Assembly: GCF_001571325.1 (NCBI RefSeq)
Contig: NZ_BCTO01000025.1
Span: 1-64,000 of the forward strand
Direction of reading: 5' to 3'
DNA length: 64,000 nt
Source: Delftia tsuruhatensis NBRC 16741
GTDB lineage: Bacteria; Pseudomonadota; Gammaproteobacteria; Burkholderiales; Burkholderiaceae_C
Numbering within the stretch: the first letter of the stretch is position 1; each line of letters starts with the position of its first letter. The position numbers and the translations under genes are program-made. The notes below the pieces were generated by a model. It was not told the DNA's origin. It made no database searches and saw only the letters and a program-made list of their open reading frames with translations. Below, piece after piece: positions 33,619 through 41,692 of this stretch.

Positions 33619-34101
33619 TCAGGCTTCGCGGTTTTCCTTGATGTTGAAGCCCATCTGGCTCTCGGCGCCCTTGCCGCCCTGGTTGGTCTGTTCCCAGTAC
33701 TGGGTCTTGACCTTGGCAGCCTGGAACGAGTAGTTGACAGTCACGGTGTCAGAGGAGTTGGCGCCGCTGACGGTCACGTTCGTCACCATGACGTCGGTCA
33801 GGGTGATCTTGGTGAACTCGATCTGCGAGCCACCGGCCTTGCACAGCGAGATGTCGACCTGGCCCAGGTGCTTGCCCGTGGCGCAGTGCTTGAGCACGGC
33901 GGGGTAGCACTTGTCCACCTTGGCGATGACGTTCAGGTCATGGAAGCTCACCTTGCCGGCGCCGGCACCGCCGCCGCTGGCCATGGTGTTGGGCTGGGTC
34001 GCGCCCCAGGTGAAGGAGTCGATGTCGGTCCAGCCCTTGTGGTTGGAATCCTGGGATTCGCCACTGGCGCCCTCGACCTTCATGAACATATCAACGGACA
34101 T
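33619..34101 (-). CDS. hcp: Hcp, T6SS inner tube protein (TssD)
   Basis: The 160-residue protein has the usual Hcp length. It begins MSVDMFMKVEG, typical of Hcp1-type proteins, followed by GESQDSNHKGWTDIDSFTWG. The beta-barrel strands and the C-terminal MGFNIKENREA agree with the family. Hcp hexamers stack into the tube that is pushed out with the spike and can carry small effectors in its lumen. It has no signal peptide, as expected. GAGAGGTG precedes the ATG. It is transcribed away from the main T6SS cluster, which allows separate and probably higher expression. Confidence 0.93.
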   Translation of the reverse strand: MSVDMFMKVEGASGESQDSNHKGWTDIDSFTWGATQPNTMASGGGAGAGKVSFHDLNVIAKVDKCYPAVLKHCATGKHLGQVDISLCKAGGSQIEFTKITLTDVMVTNVTVSGANSSDTVTVNYSFQAAKVKTQYWEQTNQGGKGAESQMGFNIKENREA

Positions 34102-34707
34102 TGCACACCTCTCGAATTAATGGATTAAACGTTCGCATGCAACCCAATAGACCGACTGCATCGGATGGTTCACACGCGAACAAAGGGGAAAACCACTCCC
34201 GGGCAGAGCGCACGAAACCGATTCACTGAACATGTGATTCAGATCAGTGCGGCGCATACCCTGGATGGTCAAGGAATGTATTGACAATCGCCTGCAATCC
34301 TCACTGTCGTGAACCGCCCTCCTTTGTTGGAGCCGCGATGATAGTGGATAAGATCGGAAAAATACAAACAATTGGCCCGACTGAATTGTTACGGCCGATA
34401 CATCTGAAAAAAAATGTATCCATCGCTTATCCATTCGATACGTGTCATGGCTTTTTGCAGAACTCAAGCTACACTCACGCCGCATTCGGAGTCCGATTGA
34501 AATACGATCTTGTATTCATGACGAGTCCATGACGTTCGTCTTTGGCCCCCGGCTTCAGACAATTGGCTGATCGAGGAAAACCAGCGGTTGCATAGACAGA
34601 TTGCCGGTGCGATGCCGGCTTTGTGTGGCCTCGAACAGATTCGGCACCCTGGCACTGCGACAGACCTCGCCCGCCAGCGTGTGAAACAACATCTTGGGTG
34701 GGATTGC
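34102..34707. promoter_or_regulatory. Divergent hcp-ppkA intergenic region
   Basis: This 606-bp, locally AT-rich region must hold the promoters of hcp (minus) and the T6SS operon (plus). GATACAT (34397-34403) and ATGTATC (34414-34420) form perfect 7-bp arms around a 10-bp spacer that ends in seven A residues. CTGAA/TTCAG with a 7-bp spacer lies near 34224-34240. No convincing sigma-54 element was found by eye. Short frames here look non-coding, and no gene was recognised. Confidence 0.5.
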
Positions 34708-36768
34708 ATGGATAGCGAAGCAGCATGTTCGACCAACTGCCTTCCGGCAGGTGTCCAGATTGGCGAATACCGCGTGCTCGATGTCATCGGCGAAGGCGGT
34801 TTCGGCATCGTCTACAAGGCCCGTGACCTCTCGCTGGACCGCGAGGTCGCGATCAAGGAGTACATGCCTTCGGCACTGGCCGGACGGCAAAGCTCCCATC
34901 AGGTGCATGTGCGCTCGCAGCACCGTGGCGCCTTCGACGCCGGGCTGCGCAGCTTCATCAACGAGGCCCGCCTGCTGGCGCGCTTCTCCCACCCCACCCT
35001 GGTGCATGTCTACCGCTTCTTCGAAGCCGGCGGCACGGCCTACATGGTGATGCGCCACTACGAGGGCCAGACGCTGGGCCAGGTGCTGAAGGCATCGTCC
35101 GGCCGCATGGATCAGGCCGGGCTCAGCGCGCTGCTGATCCCCTTGCTGGACGTGCTGGAAGTGCTGCATGCGCAGGACTGCTTCCACCGCGACATCGCGC
35201 CGGACAACATCTTCGTGCAGCGCGATGGCAGCCCCGTGCTGCTGGATTTCGGCGCCGCGCGCCGCATCATCGGCGACATGACCCAGGCGCTGACCATGGT
35301 GCTCAAGCCCGGTTTTGCGCCCATCGAGCAATACGTGGACGACGGCGCCATGCCCCAGGGCGCGTGGACGGACATCTACCAGGTCGGCGCACTGATCCAC
35401 CAGGCCGCCACGGGCCGCATCCCGGCCACCTCGGTCGCGCGCATGGTCACCGATCCCATGCAGCCGCTGACCTCCGAACAGGTCCCGGGCTACTCCGACG
35501 CTTTCCTGCAGGGCATGCAACGGGCGCTGGCGGTGCGCCCCCAGGATCGCCCCCAGTCCATTGCCGAGCTGCGCAGCCTGCTGGGCCTGTCCACCGACGC
35601 CCGGGCAGCGCCTGCGCCGGGGGAACCCAGCCCCATCTACATCCCGATCACGCCGCCTGCGTCCGTACAGGCCGCCATGGCCACCCAGTCGGCAGCCGTG
35701 CAGGCGCCGCGCTTCGTGCCGATCACGGAAATCTTCGTTCCTGCAGCAGCGCCGCAGGCAGCGCCCGCGACCACGGTCATGCCCGTGCCTGCGGTCCCTC
35801 CTGTCGCCACGGTCGCACCGGTGCCGCCCGCTCCCACCGCGCCTGGGGGTTTGGCAACAGGCGGCCCTGTCCAGCCATCTGCAGCCGCAGCCGCGCCCCA
35901 GATGACGCCTCAGGCATCTGCCGCCGATCCCATGGGCCTGGACAACGGTCCGTACATCGACATCGACCAGGCACTGCCCCCCGCTCAGCCTGCGCAGCCC
36001 CCGGTGCAGGCGCAGGCGCCTGCATCCCAACAGCCCGCCTCCGCACCCGCCGTTCAGGGCGCGCCCGCAGGGGTGCAGCCTCCGGTCGCTGCCGTCCAGG
36101 CAGTGCCCAAGGTCAGGCGCAGCAGCATGGCCGTGCCGATGGCCATCGGCGCCCTGGTGCTGGCGGCCATCGCGGGCGGCGGCGTGCTGTGGTACGACCA
36201 TTCCCAGGACCAGGCCCGTGCCAAGACCCTGGCGGCGCGCGACAGCCTGGCCTGGCAGCAGGCCCAAAGCCAGTCCAGCCTGGCCCGCCTGCAGGACTAC
36301 CTGGACAGCTTCCCCGAAGGACAGCACCGCACCGAGGCCCAGGCGCTGCTCAAGCAGTTGCTCAACGAGGCCTCGCTGGCCTCCACGGAGCAGGTGCAGC
36401 CGATGACCCCGCCGGAGCAGGCCGCGCTGGCTGAACTCCCCCCTTCCCAGCCCGAGCAAGGGGCGCCCGTCGCCCCCGTCACGGTGGCCGCGGTGCCCGA
36501 GCCGTTGCCCACCGAGCCGCCCAAGACCGAAGCCCGCCCCGCCAAGCCCGCAGCGGCCACAGGCAAGGTGGTGTTCAGGGTCGTGCCCTGGGGCTATGTC
36601 TCCGTGAACCGCGCCCCGGCACGGACCAGCCCGCCGCTGACCCAGATGGAGTTGCCGGAGGGCGAGTACCGCATCGACATCAGCAACCCGGGTGCGGCCT
36701 CTACGGTGACCAAGACCATCACGGTCACCAAGGGCGAGTCGGTGACCGTGAACCATCTTTTCGAATGA
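34708..36768 (+). CDS. ppkA: PpkA-type T6SS serine/threonine kinase with C-terminal PEGA domain
   Basis: In this 686-residue protein the kinase domain (about 20-290) has GEGGFGIVY, the ATP lysine in VAIKEY, the catalytic loop HRDIAPDN and DFGAARR. HRDIAPDN replaces the common HRDLKPEN, as in other T6SS PpkA kinases. A long Pro/Ala/Gln linker leads to one membrane helix (about 477-498), and the remainder is periplasmic, ending in a PEGA domain (about 620-686). PpkA phosphorylates Fha to switch the T6SS on, with PppA opposing it. The start at MDSEAACS is preceded by GGTGGG. It is the first gene of the plus-strand T6SS cluster. Confidence 0.9.
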   Translation: MDSEAACSTNCLPAGVQIGEYRVLDVIGEGGFGIVYKARDLSLDREVAIKEYMPSALAGRQSSHQVHVRSQHRGAFDAGLRSFINEARLLARFSHPTLVHVYRFFEAGGTAYMVMRHYEGQTLGQVLKASSGRMDQAGLSALLIPLLDVLEVLHAQDCFHRDIAPDNIFVQRDGSPVLLDFGAARRIIGDMTQALTMVLKPGFAPIEQYVDDGAMPQGAWTDIYQVGALIHQAATGRIPATSVARMVTDPMQPLTSEQVPGYSDAFLQGMQRALAVRPQDRPQSIAELRSLLGLSTDARAAPAPGEPSPIYIPITPPASVQAAMATQSAAVQAPRFVPITEIFVPAAAPQAAPATTVMPVPAVPPVATVAPVPPAPTAPGGLATGGPVQPSAAAAAPQMTPQASAADPMGLDNGPYIDIDQALPPAQPAQPPVQAQAPASQQPASAPAVQGAPAGVQPPVAAVQAVPKVRRSSMAVPMAIGALVLAAIAGGGVLWYDHSQDQARAKTLAARDSLAWQQAQSQSSLARLQDYLDSFPEGQHRTEAQALLKQLLNEASLASTEQVQPMTPPEQAALAELPPSQPEQGAPVAPVTVAAVPEPLPTEPPKTEARPAKPAAATGKVVFRVVPWGYVSVNRAPARTSPPLTQMELPEGEYRIDISNPGAASTVTKTITVTKGESVTVNHLFE

Positions 36769-36777
36769 GCGCGGCGC

Positions 36778-37566
36778 ATGGCTCGACTGATGAACCACCG
36801 CTGGCGATGGATGCTGTGCACTGCAATGCTCGGCCTGCCCTGCCTGGCGCATTCCCAGGCGGCATGCGAGGAGGCCGCGCCGGCCCAAACCGGCTCGGCA
36901 GGACGCCCGCAGCTGGCGCAGGGCATTGCGCTGTTCGAGGCGCGCGACCTGGTCCAGGCCGAGCGTGCGCTGCAGGCTGCGCTGTTTGGCGGGCTGGCGG
37001 ATCCCATGGAGCGGGCCTCCGCCCACAAGTACCTGGCCTACACCTATTGCACGCACAAGGAATGGGCACGCTGCGAGGCCGCCTTCGACGCCGCGTTCGC
37101 CGCCCACCCCGGCTTTGCGCTGCAGGCCTACGAGACCACGGGTACGCCGTGGCGGGACGCCTACAGCCGCGCCCAGGACCGCTGGACCCAGCGCTGCCCT
37201 GCCGCGCAACGGCTGCGCGTGGCAACCGCAGCGCCCACGGCCGGCGGCTTTGCACTGAACAGCCGCGTGATCACATCGATCACCGCACTGACATCGGGCT
37301 CGGCCCCGGTGCGCTCCGCCGCACTGGCCGCACGGCCTGAGACGCCACGGACAGATCACAACCTGCGCCTGAGGGTCAGCCCCTGGGCCAACGTGCTGAT
37401 CAACGGCAAGCCGTCCGGCGTCACCCCTCCCGTCGTGCTGCTCAAGCTGGCGCCAGGCTCCCACACGGTGGAACTGCGCAACCCCGGCTTCGAGAGCTAT
37501 CGGCAGGTGATCCGCATCACCGACGGCCAGTCGGTGACCCTTTCCCATGACTTTGATGCCCGATGA
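36778..37566 (+). CDS. Exported TPR-like/PEGA protein of the T6SS cluster
   Basis: The 262-residue protein has a signal peptide (WMLCTAMLGLPCLAHSQA). A helical TPR-like region (about 45-125) has ALFEARDLVQAERALQAAL and HKYLAYTYCTHKEWARCEAAF. A C-terminal PEGA domain (about 195-262) has VSPWANVLINGKPSG and LAPGSHTVELRNPG. The C-terminal part closely parallels that of the PpkA kinase encoded just upstream. It lies 9 bp after ppkA and overlaps the next gene as ATGA. It probably works in the periplasm with PpkA or the lipoprotein downstream in sensing or assembly; this is inference. Confidence 0.7.
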   Translation: MARLMNHRWRWMLCTAMLGLPCLAHSQAACEEAAPAQTGSAGRPQLAQGIALFEARDLVQAERALQAALFGGLADPMERASAHKYLAYTYCTHKEWARCEAAFDAAFAAHPGFALQAYETTGTPWRDAYSRAQDRWTQRCPAAQRLRVATAAPTAGGFALNSRVITSITALTSGSAPVRSAALAARPETPRTDHNLRLRVSPWANVLINGKPSGVTPPVVLLKLAPGSHTVELRNPGFESYRQVIRITDGQSVTLSHDFDAR

Positions 37567-38060
37567 CCATGTCCATGCATATCCCTCACTCCCTCCAGCG
37601 CCTGACCCTTGCCCTTGCCGTTGCCTTCGGGCTGGCCGCCTGCGAAACCGCACCCAAGCCGGTGGAGCCCGAGCCAGCACCGCCCGTGGTGCAGGCGCCT
37701 GTCGAGCCCGTCAAGCCCGTGGACCCGGTGGTGATCAAGGAGCAGGAGCTGGTCGAGGCCATCCAGCTCTACGTGGATGGCCGCTACGAGGATGCCATCA
37801 CGGCCCTGACGCCCCTGTCCACCGCGCAGGAGCTGCCGATGAGCAGCCAGGTCAAGGCGCTCAAGTACATCGCCTTCAGCCACTGCGTGGAAGGCCGCCG
37901 CAAGCCCTGCCGGCAGCACTTCGACATGGCCCTGGCCCTGGACCCCACCTTCCAGCTGACCGAGGCCGAAAAGGGCCATCCCACCTGGGGCCGGGAATTC
38001 AACAATGCCCGCGCCGCGCTGCGCAACAAGCGCCCGGCGCCCGCGCGCAAGGCCTCCTGA
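37563..38060 (+). CDS. TssQ-family T6SS-associated lipoprotein
   Basis: In this 165-residue protein the signal sequence ends in the lipobox FGLAAC, and a Pro/Val-rich spacer follows. A helical TPR-like domain has YVDGRYEDAITAL, KALKYIAFSHCVEGRRKPCRQHF and LDPTFQLTEAEKGHPTWG, with a basic tail. Lipoproteins of this kind are recurrent in betaproteobacterial T6SS loci next to ppkA. The pattern of the TPR part also matches the TPR-like part of the preceding protein. It is most likely anchored in the outer membrane. The start overlaps the upstream stop (ATGA). Confidence 0.75.
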   Translation: MTMSMHIPHSLQRLTLALAVAFGLAACETAPKPVEPEPAPPVVQAPVEPVKPVDPVVIKEQELVEAIQLYVDGRYEDAITALTPLSTAQELPMSSQVKALKYIAFSHCVEGRRKPCRQHFDMALALDPTFQLTEAEKGHPTWGREFNNARAALRNKRPAPARKAS

Positions 38061-38111
38061 GGCCTGCCGAGGCCCCCGACGCTTCCTGAAAACTGCCTAG
38101 CCTAAGACTCC

Positions 38112-40271
38112 ATGGACAAAATCGAACTCAGGGTCGTGGACCACGATGGCGTTGCGGTCGACCGCCACTGGCATGCCGTATTCGGCATGGCAGGCGGCAC
38201 GATCGGACGCAGTGGCCAGAACAAGCTCATCATCTCGGATCCGGACGCTTCCGTGGCGCGCGTGCACGCCATGGTCAGGCTCGATTCCGAGGGAGCCTTT
38301 GTTGCGAACCTGAGCGAGCGTGATCCCATCTGGGTGGCAGACCAGCCCGTGCGCTCGGGCCAGGAAGTGGCCCTGACACTGGGCGCGCGCATCCGCATCG
38401 GCGCCTACACCCTGGCCGCCGTGGCGCCGGGCACCCCTTTCGAAGCACCGGCCTCGCCCGGTGCAGCCGTGCCGGCGCCTGCCAGCGCAGCATTTGCAGC
38501 GGCTGTGACGCCCTCAGCACCTTCTGCGTCCTCAGCACCTTCTGCGTCCTCAGCACCCTCAACGCCATCGGTTCCCTCGCCGGTCACGGCAATCCCGCAG
38601 CCACAGATCCAGCAGCCCCCCGCAGTTGACAACCCCCTGCAGCCGCAAGCAACGGGGCCGGCAGAAGCTGCGCCACTGGCAGACGTTCTGCCTCCAGCCG
38701 CCGCCGGCATCGCCGATCCCTGGGAAGGCCTGACGGCGCTGAGCCTGGATGACATCCAGACCCCGCCTGCGCCTTCTGCCGAGAGTGCAATCCCCCCCGA
38801 GCAAGCGGCCATGGCGATGCCGCAGCCGGCCAGGCCGCAGCACCGCCCGCTGCTGATTCCCAATGATTTCGACCCCTTTGCACCGCCGCCCGAGCAGGCT
38901 CGGCAGCAGGAAGAAGGCTGGGCCGGCCTGCCCTCGCACGGCAAGGGCGAGCTGATTCAGCAGCGCCATGACGGCATGGTCCAAACGCTTCCCCTCAAGG
39001 GCCTGAGCACCGAGGCACTGCATGACGCCTCCCATACCGGCCTGCCTTCGTGCTTCGAGGCATCGCAAAAGCTCGATCCGCTCGCGCTGTTCGACCAGGG
39101 CGGCCTGCCCGGCGACGCAGCGCCGCTGCAACAGGCATCGGGCCGGGGCTCCGAGCTGGGCCAGGCCTTCAACCTGCCGCGCATGCAGCCGCCTGCGCAG
39201 CCAGCGGCGCCGGCCCAGCCGGCCGGCCTGGAGCAGTCATTGGCGCCTGCGGCGCAGACACAGCAACCTGTACAGGTTCAGGCCGCACCAACTGCCGTAC
39301 CAGTTGCCGTACCAGCTCCCTTACCTGCCGCTGCACCAGTTGCTGCACCGATGGCCACGGCCCCCACTGCCGCGACAGCCCCCGAAATCCCCGCCCAGCC
39401 CGTCGTGCTCGACGGACTGCTGCCCACCAACGGGCTGGACCTGGACATCTTCCAGTCCGGCGCAGGCCAAGCTGCGCCAGCCATCGTTTCTGCCGCAAGC
39501 GCTGCCGCCGCTCCCGCCAACACCAGCTCCAGCTCCAGCGTCCACTTCAACGCAGCCTCCAGCATCCTCGGCCAGGGCGCCGCCGCCATTCCCGTCGGCA
39601 CCCTGCCCTGCACCGCCGCGCCTGTCGATGCTCCGGTGCAGCCCCAGCCGGCCGCCAGCGCCGCCCACGCCGACCTGCAGGCCCTGGCCACGGCCTTCAT
39701 GGAAGGCGCGGGCCTGAACCCGGCCAAGACCCATTTCGAGGTCACGCCTGAATTCATGCGCACCTTCGGCGAAGCCCTGCGCATTGCCGTGCAGGGCACC
39801 ATCGACCTGCTGGCGGCGCGCTCTGAGATCAAGCGCGAGTTCCGTGCCGGCGTCACCATCATTGCCACGGGCGCCAACAATCCGCTCAAGTTCCTGCCCA
39901 ATTCCGAGGGCGTGCTCATGCAGATGGTCCACCAGACCTTCCCGGGCTTCATGAAGCCGCTGCCCGCCATGCAGGACGCCTTCCAGGATCTGCACGTGCA
40001 CCAGCTGGCCCTGATGGCCGGCATCCGCGCCGCCTATGCCGAGGCCCTGACCCGGTTCGATCCGACCGAGCTGGAGCGCCGCACCGAAACCAACCCCGGC
40101 CTGCTGGACAAGCTGCTGACCAATGGCCGCAAGGCTGCGCTGTGGGACGACTACAAGCACAACTTCGACGTGCTGCGCCGCCATGCCGAGGACGATCTGA
40201 TGGCCTTCTCGGGCCGCACCTTCGTCGAGGCCTACGAAAACGCCGAGCAGTCCGTGAAAGGCCAGCCGTGA
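38112..40271 (+). CDS. tagH: T6SS FHA-domain scaffold protein (TagH/Fha)
   Basis: In the 719 residues an N-terminal FHA domain (about 1-100) contains GGTIGRSGQNKLIISDP and the phosphopeptide-loop region VARVHAMV. A very long Pro/Ala/Gln linker (about 105-520) carries 18-bp coding repeats. The C-terminal domain (about 525-719) has EFMRTFGEALRIAVQGTIDLL, NPLKFLPN and FVEAYENAEQS, the conserved TagH tail. Fha is the substrate of PpkA, and its phosphorylation promotes T6SS assembly. It is followed by pppA with a 4-bp overlap (GTGA). Confidence 0.9.
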   Translation: MDKIELRVVDHDGVAVDRHWHAVFGMAGGTIGRSGQNKLIISDPDASVARVHAMVRLDSEGAFVANLSERDPIWVADQPVRSGQEVALTLGARIRIGAYTLAAVAPGTPFEAPASPGAAVPAPASAAFAAAVTPSAPSASSAPSASSAPSTPSVPSPVTAIPQPQIQQPPAVDNPLQPQATGPAEAAPLADVLPPAAAGIADPWEGLTALSLDDIQTPPAPSAESAIPPEQAAMAMPQPARPQHRPLLIPNDFDPFAPPPEQARQQEEGWAGLPSHGKGELIQQRHDGMVQTLPLKGLSTEALHDASHTGLPSCFEASQKLDPLALFDQGGLPGDAAPLQQASGRGSELGQAFNLPRMQPPAQPAAPAQPAGLEQSLAPAAQTQQPVQVQAAPTAVPVAVPAPLPAAAPVAAPMATAPTAATAPEIPAQPVVLDGLLPTNGLDLDIFQSGAGQAAPAIVSAASAAAAPANTSSSSSVHFNAASSILGQGAAAIPVGTLPCTAAPVDAPVQPQPAASAAHADLQALATAFMEGAGLNPAKTHFEVTPEFMRTFGEALRIAVQGTIDLLAARSEIKREFRAGVTIIATGANNPLKFLPNSEGVLMQMVHQTFPGFMKPLPAMQDAFQDLHVHQLALMAGIRAAYAEALTRFDPTELERRTETNPGLLDKLLTNGRKAALWDDYKHNFDVLRRHAEDDLMAFSGRTFVEAYENAEQSVKGQP
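38513..38560 (+). repeat. 18-bp tandem repeat inside the fha linker
   Basis: CTCAGCACCTTCTGCGTC occurs twice in tandem (38513-38530, 38531-38548) and a third, decayed copy follows. Being a multiple of three, it encodes repeated SAPSAS units in the flexible linker. Copy number can vary without a frameshift. Confidence 0.8.
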
Positions 40272-41056
40272 TCGCCTACCTTGACGGAGACGGCCACCGC
40301 TACAGCATCCAGGTGGCCAGCGCATCCCACAGCGGCAGGCGTTCCAGCAACGAAGACGCCATGGGCCTGATGGACCTGGGCGCCGGCGGCCTGTGCTGCA
40401 CCCTGGCCGATGGGGCTGGCGGGCACGGGCATGGCGAACTTGCCGCCCAGCTCACGGTCCAGGCCGTGCTGGAGGGCTTCCGGGAGAACCCGCTGTTCGC
40501 CCCTGCCAGCCTGGCCTCCCTGATTTCCCAGGCGGAGCACCGCGTCAGCGGCCAGCAGTCCACCTCGGCCTCGCGCATGCACATGAGCGCCACCGTGGTG
40601 GTGCTGTGCATCGACCCCGGGCAGGGCCGCGCCCTGTGGGCGCACTGGGGCGACTCGCGCCTGTACTGGTTCCGCGCAGGCCGCATGCACCTGCGCACCG
40701 AAGACCACAGCCTGGTGCAGCAGCTGCTGCACGCCGGCCTGTACGAAGAGAACGACCCGCGCCGCCTGCCCAACCGCAACGTCCTGGCCGGCGCCATCGG
40801 CGCCGAAGGCCAGGTGCCGCCCAGCATCCGCTCCGCCGCCGTGGCCCTGGAGCCCGGCGATGTCTTTTTGCTGTGCTCGGACGGCCTGTGGGAGGGCATG
40901 CACGAGTCGGAAATGGAGCAGCTGCTGGCCGCGAGCCAGCGCCCCGACGAATGGATACAGCGCATGGTCGGCCGCGTCGTATCCAGCGGCAATCCGCACC
41001 AGGACAACCTCAGCGCGCTGACGGTGTGGATCTGCCCGCGTGACACCAATGACTGA
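40268..41056 (+). CDS. pppA: PppA-type PP2C protein phosphatase of T6SS
   Basis: The 262-residue protein contains the PP2C metal and active-site motifs in order: RRSSNEDAMG, LADGAGGHGHGE, HWGDSRLYWFR, LCSDGLWEG and HQDNLSALTV. PppA removes the phosphate from Fha and thereby switches the T6SS off, antagonising PpkA. No ATG fits the N-terminus; the start is a GTG whose GTGA overlaps the tagH stop, indicating coupled translation. Length is normal for the family. Confidence 0.9.
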   Translation: MIAYLDGDGHRYSIQVASASHSGRRSSNEDAMGLMDLGAGGLCCTLADGAGGHGHGELAAQLTVQAVLEGFRENPLFAPASLASLISQAEHRVSGQQSTSASRMHMSATVVVLCIDPGQGRALWAHWGDSRLYWFRAGRMHLRTEDHSLVQQLLHAGLYEENDPRRLPNRNVLAGAIGAEGQVPPSIRSAAVALEPGDVFLLCSDGLWEGMHESEMEQLLAASQRPDEWIQRMVGRVVSSGNPHQDNLSALTVWICPRDTND

Positions 41057-41075
41057 TATCGAGACAGGAGAAGCC

Positions 41076-41675
41076 ATGTGGAAATCGCATGCACCGCATG
41101 TACCGCAAGCGCGCCGTCAGGCGCTGCAAACGCTGGGCGCCTTGGGCCTGGGCACGGCAATGGCGACCGGCCTGGCCGGCTGCGGCTCCCTCAATCCCCT
41201 GAGCCGCGCGCCTGAAGTGGCGCCCACGGCCGTGCCCGCCGCCGTGTTCGAGGTGGTGGCCGACATGGACATCAACCCCGACCGCGAAGGCATCCCCAAG
41301 CCCGTGCTGCTGCGCATCTACGAGCTGCGCGCCTCCGCCGCCTTCGACCGCGCCGGCTTCTTCGACCTGCAGGACAAGGACGACGGCCAGCTGGGCAGCG
41401 ACTTCGTGCGGCGCGAGGAATTCCTGATCGCGCCCGGCCAGCGCCAGGTGATTGAGCGCAAGGGCAACCCCGATGTGCGCGCCTTCGGCCTGTTCGCCGC
41501 CTACCGCGATCTGGAGCGCAGCACCTGGCGCGCCTCGGCCGCCGCGCCCAACTCCGTGGAGCTGCGCAGGCGGTGGTGGGGCATGGGCTCCACCGAAAAG
41601 CTGCAGCCCGTGCGCTACCAGGTGCACCTGACCCGCGAGGAGGTCACCGTGCGCATCCAACCCGCATCCCAATAA
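41076..41675 (+). CDS. tssJ: TssJ, T6SS outer-membrane lipoprotein
   Basis: In this 199-residue protein the signal sequence ends in the lipobox GLAGC. The mature part is a transthyretin-like beta domain with VLLRIYELRASAAF, FFDLQDKDDGQLG and FLIAPGQRQVIERK, all typical of TssJ. TssJ anchors the TssL-TssM membrane complex to the outer membrane. AGGAGAAGCC directly precedes the chosen ATG, so an in-frame ATG at 41040 inside pppA is less likely. The signal has an arginine pair (ARRQAL), giving it a Tat-like look that is unusual for TssJ. Confidence 0.9.
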   Translation: MWKSHAPHVPQARRQALQTLGALGLGTAMATGLAGCGSLNPLSRAPEVAPTAVPAAVFEVVADMDINPDREGIPKPVLLRIYELRASAAFDRAGFFDLQDKDDGQLGSDFVRREEFLIAPGQRQVIERKGNPDVRAFGLFAAYRDLERSTWRASAAAPNSVELRRRWWGMGSTEKLQPVRYQVHLTREEVTVRIQPASQ

Positions 41676-41692
41676 ACGCACATCTATCCACC

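Noticed and set aside
33246..33641. 131-codon plus-strand frame over the hcp hairpins
   Set aside because: It overlaps the hcp 3' end and its strong inverted repeats and lacks coding character.
34117..34485. 122-codon minus-strand frame in the hcp-ppkA spacer
   Set aside because: It occupies the region needed for both promoters; the translation has no motif and no good ribosome site.
34281..34532. 83-codon plus-strand frame in the hcp-ppkA spacer
   Set aside because: No ribosome site or recognisable feature; it contains the inverted repeat at 34397-34420.
34102..34707. Sigma-54 promoter for hcp or the T6SS operon
   Set aside because: No GG-N10-GC pair with adequate flanks was found by eye on either strand.
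34555..37680. Very long minus-strand frame opposite ppkA and the PEGA genes
   Set aside because: Low-complexity Gly/His/Arg/Gln translation; ppkA on the plus strand has all kinase motifs.
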